A stretch of 64,000 bases of DNA from Mycteria americana (Eukaryota; Chordata; Aves; Ciconiiformes; Ciconiidae): positions 109,189,756 to 109,253,755 of the forward strand of contig NC_134366.1 in NCBI RefSeq assembly GCF_035582795.1. The letters are read 5' to 3'. Every line of letters begins with the position of its first letter. The stretch's first letter is position 1. The position numbers were made by a program, and so were the translations under genes. Positions 46,801-58,800 of this stretch are shown piece after piece. Below the pieces are notes generated by a model, which worked only from the letters and a program-made list of their open reading frames with translations, was not told the origin of the DNA and searched no databases.

Positions 46801-49800
46801 AAAGAGTCAAAAGGAAGGCAGATTGCTGCTGCTTTTTACATCGCAATGAATAAAGCCTTTTCACATCAGCACCCCGAGAAACAGCTATTATTTTTCCTGT
46901 ATATGCTCTGAAAAACCTTGCAGTTCTCTTTATGTCTGCCTATGTCAGGGCATCTGTCAGAAGACCTGAAAAGTATATTCAGAGCACTGGGTGATGGCTA
47001 GTCGAAGAACTACAAGTGCTTTTTAAAATTATTTTAAAAATTTAAATTAATAAAAACTAAACCCACAGGCAAAACTCCCTTATTTTTTAAGTGTCTCCCA
47101 GAATGAGGGTGTGCTTCTCACTGCCTTATTCATGACAAACATTTCTAATTCCCCTGGAAAAAAGCGTATGCCCCATCCCATGCACGCAAAGCAAATTGAA
47201 CAAGTCCTTGCAAGCGTCCTTTACTGAATGTTTAGACTTTACCTCACCATAAAGCAGAGTAGCAGAAAGACACAGAATAACCATTTCTTGAGACCCAGAT
47301 GTTACCTGCTGTGAGGCTGTGTCAGGATCTCTGGTCACTGCAACGTTCCAGTGGAGAACATCAAGGGCAGGTTAATTGGAGATGGATTAAAATAAAAGCC
47401 TCCAGCTCTATCCAGAACAGAGCTAGCCCCGCAAGAAATTCACAGCAGCTTGGTAACGCATCCCCCCAACCTGTACTTCCCAGCTGTCTTGATCATCAAT
47501 TCATTTGTTCCCACTCTCGTTCCCTGTGACAAATCTCTTCTGCCGCTTTCACGCCTGCAAGCAGCGTGTGCTTCCTCTGCGGGGCCGATTAGATGGTGCA
47601 GGTCTCTCCCAGCCAGCCCCACAGCCCAAAATGGGCTTGCTGCTCCTACCGCTTCAAACTGTGTTACTGCACTGTGGGGCTCATTCATTTCCATCACCAG
47701 CCAGCCAAAGTCTCGGAGCTGGGGAGGCTGCTGAGTGGGGATGGCCAAAAGCTCACCTACCCTCTCCCCTGCCTGGGAAAGCAGCAGATCCGCCAAGGTG
47801 TAGGTGTTAGGAAAGGCCACGGGGGCTTTCATCCTGCCCTCCCAAATCTCCCCCACCTCCACTGCCACTTTCCCTGTAAATAGAGTTAAAACTCCTGCGG
47901 CTTCTTTGTTATGAGTCATCTAGTTATAGGAAGGTGAAAGCTGGGGTGAGGGGTGCCTTACCAAAAGGAGCGATTAGGAGAGCTGAGAGGCAGAGCTCCT
48001 GCAGGATAGACCTTTCCCTTCTGGCTCGATGGGGAGCAGAAGGGCAGCACCTACACCACTAACTCTTCCAACCTACTTCAGACCCTTCCCCCAATTCTGT
48101 TTCTGATATTTGTGCATCACGAGAGCAGATTTCTCAAGCAAATAAGAGGATTTTTCTTCTTCAGATTTTCATGCGTTATGGTCGCCAGCGATGGAAACTG
48201 AAAGGCAAAATAGAAGTGAATGGCAAGCAAAGCTGGGATGGAGAAGAAATGGTTTTCCTCCCTCTCATTGTGGGACTGATCTCCATTAAGGTACGCATGC
48301 TAGCTCCTTTGCCTGAAAGCAAGGCAGGAGTCGAGAAGCTGCCTTCTCGTGCACTATCAGCAAAAATGCAGCAGCAGGTCATTAAACTGTTTGGAAATGA
48401 GCCATCATTAGTATTTCCAGCACACCTACTGGAATGAAGTGCTATAGAATTGTCCAATCTAGATGCTACAAGACTGTAATCAGTTTGGGAGTCCTGTGGG
48501 AGAGGTTGTCCTAACTCTCCCCAGGCTGGTGTCACAGCTGTACTAACATGTCCCTTGCCTCACATCGCTCTCCAGCAACTCAGATTATTTGCACCAAAGC
48601 AAGGGAACACTAGAAACCTGTTTGCTAACAGTGTTCAGGAAAACAACAGCAATGAAAAACCCCAAACCAAAAAATCTCACTACTGATGAGTTTTTTAATA
48701 CTGCCCAGATAAGAGAGCAGCATCTGCTGATCTGGAGAAATACAGAGGGCTCTCATTTGAACACACACAGGGCCAGCTGGGCATAAGCTTGGAGCAGTCC
48801 TGAGGTCCAGTCTCGCCACCCTGTGCAGAACAGCGGTGCTACACTGTGAGGTAGCAACACTGTGAAGCTTCTGCTCACACTGAGATGGGGATGTGTAGAA
48901 AAACCACTCCGACCTTTTGGCAGCTTCCCAGAGCACAGCAGCTCCCAAAAATTCTTAATGAAAGGCCCTCTGACTCCATGCCCTGTTCCCCAGGGAAAGA
49001 ACAATTTTTGCAACTCCTAGCAATCAGCAGCGACTTTTCCTCCTAAACCGGAGTCTTTCCATCACTGCTCCATCCCCTCATTGCCCCAGAGTTACAGGAG
49101 ACAAATACATAGAATAGGGCTCCTTTGGGAATTACTAAGTAGGCCAGCTACATCAGGAGATTGCCTGACATGAAAATTGTCCGTTGCTGAGGGAATATTA
49201 GACAGGAAAACATCCAATATGCTCTCCCTGTTCCTACTCTTCCCTTGGGCTCCACTTATGGTCACTGCAAAAGACCAAATACAAGATCGGATAGCCCCTG
49301 CGTCTGAGCCAGTATGGTTGTTCTCTTCTGACACCCAAAAAACCATAAAAAACCATAGAAGCATGATCATATGCAACTATGCATTTATTAAAAAAAAAAT
49401 AATCTGAATTTTCCCCTAAGTTAAGAAGATGTAACAGAGTCATATTTTAGAAGCCTTTTAGGAAGGGGTCCAGGCCAGAAAATCAAAACCATTGCCTTGT
49501 AATTAAGGATTGCAATGCCTTGTGTGGTCCTAGATATCCTGTTCTTGTCTCTTCCAGGTCACAGAAGTTAAAGGACTTGCTACTCACATCCTTGTGGGAA
49601 GCGTTACCTGTGAGACAAAAGACCTGTTTGCAGCTCGGCCTCAGGTGGTTGCAGTAGACATTAACGACCTTGGCACAATAAAGCTGAACCTTGAAATCAC
49701 CTGGTAGTAAGTAGAGCTGGCTGGTTGGTCACTGGGTCAAGCAGTTGTAAGAATTCAACCAAAGAGAAAATGTCTATGTGGTCCCTTCTCTCCTTTTTGC

Positions 49801-52800
49801 TCCCTGCTGAGGCAGATGGGGAAGGAATAGTGGCCCAAGTGTGGGAGATGAGTAGTAGTTCATGGTCAGCCACAGGTTCCCTGTGTTGCCTGTGGCAAAT
49901 GGATTGGTTCCTAGGTTCTTAGCTGTGCCTAGTTTCAGCTGTTACAGTAGATGTGGTGAGTACTGACATTACGAGGCATGTGAAACGGATAGGGATGAGA
50001 GATCATAGAACTGCCTAAAGAGTATACTTCTTCCCCAAGCTTAAGAAAGAGGCACAACTGAGTCGTCATATATTCATTAAATTTTTTTAGTATTAGTGTA
50101 AAGTTCAGTGGGGTTGCTCTGGATTTACTCTAGCATAGCCAAGTTCAGGAGTTGGCCCATCTTTAAAAGCTGGCTTTTAAGGTCTTCATACACCATGAGG
50201 GTGGTGGGAAATCTAGCATTGTCCATTGTAGACGTGGTGCTTAGGGACATGGTTTAGTGGTGGACTTGGCAGTGTTAGGTTTATGGTTGGACTCGATGAT
50301 TTTAAGTGTCTTTTCCAACCTAAATGATTCTATGATTCTATCTGCATTGGTCAGCATAGGTAAGCTGATGGTGTTAGGATTCAAACCCAAGTCTCACAGC
50401 ACTTTAATAAAATTAGTAACTGTCATTTCTAAAGAAGCACTGATGCTTTTAGCTTTTACAGTCATGTATGCTGTTTCTTGTAATGCAATAAACATGAAGC
50501 CAGCAATAACAGCTACTGGTTTCCTTTATAACGCAACAGCTCTATTAATAGTAGAGCACCTTTCTCATTAGTATGTGTGACATTTGTCAGCTCAAATCCA
50601 AGAATACTTTTCATGTGAGAAGAATAACATCAGACTACACTACATAAATGATTGGTGAGAGTAGGATAAATGATTTCTGAGAGTGGAATACTTTTACCAG
50701 AACCGAAACCCACACTTCTGAGCCTGCTGTCTAATTAACATTTTCTTTTAAACACTTCTGTTAAAAAACTTGTTACCTCTGGGTTTTGATGTGCTAATAA
50801 ACCACCTTTTCAAAAATCCTTTCCATGGACCTGAAATTCCTTCTCACTCAGCCTAACAACCATTTTTTTCTGCTTGTGTGTCCATAGCCCCTTTGATGTT
50901 GAAGACTTGACCCCATCCACAGGAAATGTGAGCAAGGCATCTGCTCTCCAGAGGAGAATGTCCATGTACAGCCAAGGCACTCCAGAAACACCAACTTTCA
51001 AGGACCACTCATTCTTTGTAAGCTCTGTTTGGCTTCATGTTTATGTAATGAGAAGCACTAGAGCAGCTCAAACACTGCAAACGCTTCGTGGCTTTACACG
51101 TCTAAGCCTTTTTTCCCTGGTTCCAGCAGGTTACCCTTACAAATACTTATAAAGCAAGTGCATTCCTAGCTGCTAATCCTAAGAAGTGACTATGATCCTG
51201 GCATCTTTGAAACTATGTGGCCAATTATTGCATACCTATTCTTCTTGCCTGACTGCTATAATACTTGAATAATCTTTATGAAATGTGTGTTCATTTTGTA
51301 ACAGTAACAACCATTACAGCAGTATTATTTTTAATGCATCCCATGGTCAAATTTGCCCCTGTATCAAAGATATTCACAGGGTGCTCTTACATTTTGGATG
51401 AATCAAATTCTGAATGCTTAATCAGGACTGTTTATTAAGCTGAATAGGCCATCTGTACAGATAGGAATTTTACAAGTGCTGCATCCCATGCCTGTAATTT
51501 AGTACTTTGCTACAAGGCATTCCTTTAACTTGCCCTTCCTCACACCCTGTTTGCTTCAACTGTTGAAGAAATGGCTGCATCCCCTGCAAGACAGGCCAAA
51601 GTTGACAATCTTAGATGCTCTGCAAGACACTTTCTTTGACAAGCTTCGTCGCAGTCGCTCTTTTAGTGACCTGCCATCGCTCAGGCTAAGCCCAAAAGCA
51701 GGGCTAGAGCTATATGTGAGTCCTGGTTTTCGTTTGATGAGGGATTTTTTCAGTCCCCGTGTGGCATATCCATTCCCACGCATGCTTCATGTGTTACTCT
51801 CTGTTGCAACTCACTCATTTTGCTGACTGATTAGAGGGGAGAACACAACTGGGAGAGCCCATGCTGCTCACATTAAATCAAAGTTCCTCTTGGTTTCTAC
51901 AGGGATAATGATCAGAAGCCAGCTATCTGTGGGCGGAGAGCAGGGCAGGAATATAAGCCAGCATGGTATTCTTAAAAATGGCCTGCTACACTGATTGATG
52001 TTATACATTTGCCTAGTAACATGACTTTCAGATGCTAAAAGTATACCCATGTTGGGGAAAAGAAGAAATGAACCTTTCAGTATAATTATGTTTAGGGAAA
52101 AAAAGATGCAAGTTTTGGACACTTTAACCTTATGCACCTTACTAACTTGTGAATGCCTATAGTTCTTTCCAGCAAATTGTCAGCAAAATAGTAGTTGCCT
52201 TTCATCTGTGCTGTGCATTTCCGTGCGTGGGCCACATAACAAAGCAAGATTTGTAGGTCACATAGGCAGGTTGTGACTCCTATAATGATTTTTCCTCATA
52301 GGTCAGTCAGAGAGATGAACATATGTATATGTCGTGGTCATTTTTGGGTCTGTATACACTGTTTTTGCTTCCTAAATGATCAATGTCCTAGTCAATACAC
52401 CACCACACAAATTCTTCTGCTTCCTTTTGGCAGAAACTCACGTTGAACAGGACTCCTATTATTAGAGATATCCATGCCACACACAGAACATACTTTCAAC
52501 AGAAAAGAAATAGCATAGTAATATCACCATTAAAATGCCATGACAGTAGCGAAACTTTTGGAGCAAACTGTGTTAAATTTTAGGGATTGCTATTTTAGAA
52601 GTCAGAAAATAAATACAATGGAAATCTATAATGGGTACAAAAATGCAGCCAAGGTGGCTTAAGTACAACCCCATTAAAAAGAGACATGCCGCAGGAACTA
52701 GAGCAGTGAAGTGGAAATGCTGCCTGAGGAAGTCTGGTAGGATGAGCAGAATTCGAGTCTCTGTTCTGGGACTCACTTCCTAGAGCTCTCTGCTTACCCA

Positions 52801-55800
52801 AGAGACGCTGAGCCCAAGTTTTCCAGCAGTTTTCCTGCTGAAATCAGGAGCCATGCCAGATGAAAGCAGAAGTTGGATTTGAAATATTTTTCCCCATCTC
52901 TCAAGTCTTGAATGCTTCTTTAATCTTTTTCCTTGCATTTTTCTTTCCTGGGCACATACTGTATTTTTTTTCTCTTTCCAGTGCTACATGAAAAACATTT
53001 TCTCTCTTTCTCTACTATCTTTGCAGTCAAATTTGCCAGATGACGTCTTTGAAAATGGAATGGCAACCACCGAGAAGCGACCTCTTTCTTTCACTTTTGG
53101 CGACCTGCCTTACGAAGACCGCATGCTCCCTGCCAACGCAGCAGAGTCCTCTTCTGCTCACGTCAGCTCCAGCCCTGACATTGCGACCCCCACCCAGCAC
53201 CGAGCTCTCAAGTCCTCCAAGAGCTCAAGCCTGGACTGTAGCAGCAGTGACTCCCGCAGGGACTCTGTCAGTGAGCCAAAGGACCTGCCGTCCCAGGGAG
53301 AGGGAGCAGTGGTTGAGAACAAGGCCACCCCAAGGGCAGCTCCTGAAGTTTGCCAAAAAAACTCTGATGCTGGGAGCGATCGTGTCTTTATAGAGACAAG
53401 CGTCCCGGTGTCTCTCCTGCAGGACACAGATGAAGGTTCAGAGCTCAAGCCCGTGGAGCTGGATACCTACGAGGGCAACATCACGAAGCAGCTGGTAAAA
53501 AGGCTTACGTCAGCAGAGGCACCCATGACCCCAGAGAGGCTGCCGTGTGAGGGGTCCATTAGTGGGGAATCAGAAGGATATAAGTCTTATCTTGATGGAA
53601 GCATTGAAGAAGCCTTGCAAGGGCTTCTCTTGGCTCTTGAGCCACATAAAGAGCAATATAAAGAGTTCCAGGACCTGGACCAAGAAGTGATGCATCTGGA
53701 TGACATCCTAAAAGTGAGTACGTTTTCAGAAAATAGTACTCTAAAGAAAATCTGAGCGGGTAGAATGTCCTCCCCTGCCTTGCAAACATCAACGTAGGGT
53801 TTTTGGAGATCGGTAAAATTCCTTAGTAGCAGTAGATTTGCTCCTGCTTGGAGATCAGTAAAATTCCTTAGTAGCAGTAGATTTGCTCCTGCTTGGAGCA
53901 TCCTTTCACAGTGTTGCATTTTTAAACTTGTCGGCAATGTGCTTACCATAGCCTTGTATCCTCAAGCAATGGATCTTTTAATCTACTCGAAACCTGAGGG
54001 AAAGAGAAAAAGGTGCAGTGGCAGGGGGGTAATGAAATTATACCCTTCTGTGAAGAAACCGCTTGTGAACCCGTTACTTGTGCCATACTGGAGATCAGAT
54101 TATATCCAACCTTCTGTCTTTAAAATCTGTGGGTCACATCCTCGGTGGGTGTACTTTAGCATACTACCCGTGAACTCCGTGGAGCTGTGCAAAACCACAC
54201 CAGCTGAGGATCAGGCCTTGTAGCCATAGAAGCTGAATTTTCTAAATTGCCAAAGAGATTTAGAAGCATAAGCCTCACTGAAGGTTGCCATCCCCACATC
54301 ACCTAGGCTTTTTCCAAGCCTTTTCCTTTTCCCCCATCCATTTGTAAAATGAGAGACATCCTGTCATTACACCAGGATGGACGTAACGTTGAAAATTAGA
54401 AAGAAGAAAAGGGTTTTGCATGTGTGGTGTTAATACGTTTACTGCTGATCATATCTCCCCCATGAACAATAACTCCTGACGCATTGCTGTGCAAAGAGTA
54501 TTATATGGGAAATAATCATTTCAAATGTTTCATATTCATACGCAAGTTGGTCTGCTAGTTGTTTAAGCCTCATCATTTAAAAACATGGCTGAGGAGGAAG
54601 GAGGGAAGCATTTATCCTTCAACATTATCTTTTTACAAAGAAACTTTGTTAACATCTTTGTTTCCATTGGTGTTTGCAGCTGCATGGTACTTTCCCAAAT
54701 TAAGTGCTTTCTGACAGCCTGCAGCCCCTGTTTCTTGCACTATTTCCCAAGGAGGTTGAAGCAGGCAAAGCTACCATTACTATTATTTTTTAATGTCTTG
54801 GCTGCTCTGCAGCTTGTACAAAGAGGTCAACTATCCAAACAGCAGAGGGACAATGGAGACTGTTTATTTACACTCCTTTTATCAGAAGTTACAAAGGGAC
54901 AGACGTGGGATGGGGAGGAAGAGAGAGGACGGACGTGTGCAGACAGGATTCCTGCACACTGGAGGATGCCTTTTCCAGATCCGCTTTATGTCTGCGTGCT
55001 GCCTACTGATCAGCTTGCAGACCAACACTCAGCATCGCCAGCAGCCGTGCTGGGCTCCCCATGCAAAAAGGTTGAGCTGGAATCCAGCTGTGGCTGAAGA
55101 ACTCTCTTTTGGCAATATCAGACGGGCAGAGAAAAGGAGAAGCCCACATATTGCTGTTTGCTTTTGGCTGAAGAAGCTGCACTACCAGCACTGAAAGAAA
55201 TGGTAGCTAAAACCATCAGCGCCGCAGAGAAAGCGAGATGCGGCACCTGCCTGTGTCACCGAGGTGTTGGGAAGTGTGTTTGATCAGCTAATGACTGTAC
55301 CGTCAGTTTAAGGTGTCGAGCATCCTAAGTGCTAACATATGACTGTTATAGCATTAATACTGTGTGCAAATGAACTGGAAACAAAACTCCAAGCCTCCTC
55401 AGCTCTAGAGGAGCTGGTGCTGAGTCTGAACTTGGAGGCCAATGCATTTCTTTCTGCAAACCAAGACAAAGTCCTGGCTCCCGCCTGGGACTGGAAGATG
55501 TGGCTTGTGGAACGGCACCAGTGGCTCCTGGCTGTTCCTGGTCAAATAATGACATAGTGCTGAAGGTGTTGAAGTCATTGCACAAAGCAACGGAGGTGAT
55601 CCCTCAAGTTACATCTGATCCTACAAGGTGACCCTGGAAGCAACTCTATGGGCACGTCTGGCTGAATCGCCACATGGGACCAGGGCCTTTGATTCTTCCT
55701 ACAGCAACAGCAGGGCTTCAGTCACATTTTTTCCCAGCAGTGAGACAGGACGGCTTCCCCCCTCTCTAGCACTCTTAATTTCCGAGTTACAATACTTCCT

Positions 55801-58800
55801 TTCTCTGTCACCTAGGAATCTGATGCCTGATCGGCTTTCCTTGATAAGCCATGTGGCTTCAAAGGCCACGAAAGTCCTCTCATCCCATGGATAAATCTGC
55901 AGATATGGAACCAAATTCATTCCCGGATAAGATCTGTTGGAGTTACATCTGGAATAAATCCGATAGTGCCATTGGATATGTATAAATTGGCTTCTGTAGC
56001 TAGAACAGCAATTATGGAACGTGCCTTCCCCTTTCAACTTCCAGCGCGTTAATTGCCGTCTCTCCTTTTGGAGGATGCCGAAAGCTGTGTCACTTGGATT
56101 CAAGATGTGCTTCTTGTTTCTATAAAATACATCAAATTTTGCCTTTGAGGGTTTTCCTTTGGGGAAGAGAGGGGGTAGGGTGGGGAGGGGAGGAGGAAGG
56201 GAAGGGTTTTTCCAGTTCTCAGGCTTTGATTGTGTATGCTATGAATATGAAGGTTTGAAATGAAACAGCCAATAAAATGAAGTTTTAAAAATAAAATGAA
56301 GAATTTGAAAGTTTTAAGCTTTATCCTTTTTTTTTTTCTTTTCTTTCAGTAGTAGCTAATATCTGGGGTTTTCATTGGTTCATTCTGCCTTTGCAGTGCA
56401 AGCCAGCAGTAAGCCGAAGCAGGTCCTCCAGTTTAAGTCTAACAGTTGAAAGTGCTTTAGAAAGCTTTGATTTCCTGAACACCTCTGACTTTGATGATGA
56501 GGATGGTGGTGGTGTGGAGGTTTGTAATGGTGGAGGAGGTGCAGACTCAGTATTTTCAGATACCGAGATTGAGAAGAATAGGTAAGTTTGTAGTAACTGC
56601 CAGCTGTGCTTACGCCAAACTGATACCCTAGCTCTTTGTTGCTAACAGGGGATCCCGGTGCACACATTATTCAAGGAAGACTGACTAATCCTTGATGAGT
56701 TTATAGGGTCAGAGGGTTCCCCATGGCTGCTGCATACAAAATCTTTAGCTTCCAGGATCATTTTTTTCCTGTTCAGATATACGCAATCTGTCCTCCAAAG
56801 GAGAAGGGTAAATTAAATTAAGCTGACATCAATACTGGCAGAGCCTCTTCCTTGACATAGGTTTGGACCTGGCTTTCCTTGGATGTAATTACTAATTCCT
56901 CTGTGGTTTTTCCCCCCTCCCTTTGTCTTTTCTCTCTAGCCGAATGAGTCTTTGCAGTGGATTAAGCTTGTCAGTAACAATAACACAGGGCCAGATTTAA
57001 GCAGCATGGTGTAGGTTTCCTTTGGAATGTAAGACTGATGACTGGTACTCTGTTCATGGCCCTGCGTGTTACCTGCCCTTCTTTCATCACTTTTGGTCTT
57101 TCTGAGGAAAAAAAAAATAAAATAAAAAAAAAAGCTGTGGTGTTTGTGCCGTGGTCTGCCATTGTCGTGGTCGTGTGACCTTTAGATGCTGTGTTTCAAT
57201 CATTAGATCCTAAAAGCGTGTTTGCATCCTCGGAGCTGACACGATGCCCAGCAGGCACCTAAGCAGCACTAGAGCTGGGAAAAAAGAAAAGAACATGGTT
57301 CCCTCGCACCCCACGCTTTCCAACCAGGGAGCTATACTTCTCGCAGCTTATTGTGGTCTGTTTAAAACAATTTTGAGTGCAAACAAGCAACCACCGTGCA
57401 GTTCCCATCATCTCACTGCATATCCTCTTTACAGAATAAGACTTGGTGGGAAGAAAAAGTTGGAAAATTGTGTTGCTTGCTAAATTGGCGCTCTGAGCTC
57501 AGTTCAGTCTGCATTGATTTAAGGATCTGGCTTTAACCAGGCACTTTTGCATAAATTTAACTTAAGCAGCAAAATTTTAAGTTAGTTATAAGCTAACTTA
57601 GAAAGCAACTAAAATCTTTTAAGTTAAAGTAGAAGTTAAAATTTCATTTTTTCCCCTCTGGCTCATGCCCAGACAGTGTAGATTCCCGCTTCCATTTTTA
57701 GATGCATGTGTGACTCAGTGTAAAGATTGCAAGTGTTGAAACTTCTGAACTTGCAGCCAAATACACGTGCCGTCTGGGGACTGACCTCGGGCTTTGCATT
57801 TAAACACAGGGAGGACCATTTGGACAACAAGACAATGTTGGAAATAATGATTTAAAACACAGTGAGACTAGCTTTACGCTCTTACAGAAACAATTGGCAA
57901 AGCAAGCTGTACACATTGTGCCTAAACCAGCATATGAAAACATCATGTCCGTTACTCCAGCAGTGGTTTTCCTTTCCTTCTGCATTAAATTTGGCAGCAG
58001 GAGGACACCGAAAGCACAGAGCTGTTCTTAGCAGCCTGGTGCTTGGGATGCCACAAATGGTAATGGTGCTTAATCCGGAGCAACTGGGGAGATGATTTAC
58101 CAAGAGATGGGAGAAAACACTGTCATCACCAAGTGACAGTAACTGGGGGTTAAAAAGGCTTGCTGGTGAGGGCATTGCATCCCTCAAGGCAAACCAGTCA
58201 GGCGACAGAGAGCTGTCCCCTCGGTGGGTACGGCCCTTCCGCGCCCGGCCAGGGCAGCACTGCTCCTTTGCGATATGATGTATTCATCGCGAGGTTTCTG
58301 GCTGCTTTTAGCTCTTCTGCCGTGCTCATTGCTCGTCGCCTTGAGTGAGCGCGCGTGTGTGTGTGTGTCACGGCGGCAGTCAGCCCTGCACTGACCTCCC
58401 TCCCTCATCCCTCCCCAGTTACAGGACAGAGCACCCAGAAGCCAGAGGCCACCTGAGCGAAGCTCTCACCGAGGACACGGGTGTGGGCACCAGCGTGGCC
58501 GGCAGCCCTCTGCCCCTGACCACGGGGAACGACAGCCTCGATATAACCATAGTTAAGCACTTGCAGTATTGCACGCAGCTCATTCAGGTACTGGGCCCAG
58601 CTCATTTAGGGTACATAGTTTAAAATCTTCCCTGCAAGCATCGGTGTGCCCGCAACGTGGGGTACGAGCAGGCTGGCAAGGTCAGCGCTGCTCGTGGGAG
58701 CGCAGGGGTGGGACAGCTGCCGTGCTGGGGTGAAGGTGACACCGGAAAAGTCTCCATCATTTCCATCCTGGCCCATCTCGGAGCAGACCTGATGTGCGAA

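Larger units (their letters stand above)
56582..58418 (+). other. RIPOR2: Intron 13
   Basis: GTAAGT to CCTCCCCAG, 1837 bases. It contains an A-rich run (57108-57133) and a (GT)n run (58355-58368). GC and CpG content rises towards the acceptor. No exon is recognised. Confidence 0.85.

Noticed and set aside
47440..47919. 159-codon minus-strand open frame in intron 8 with overlapping plus-strand frames
   Set aside because: Several frames are open over the same GC-rich patch, and none resembles a known protein.
54585..55194. Open frames of 133-170 codons in intron 12
   Set aside because: No splice phase compatible with RIPOR2, no family match, and two overlapping frames compete.
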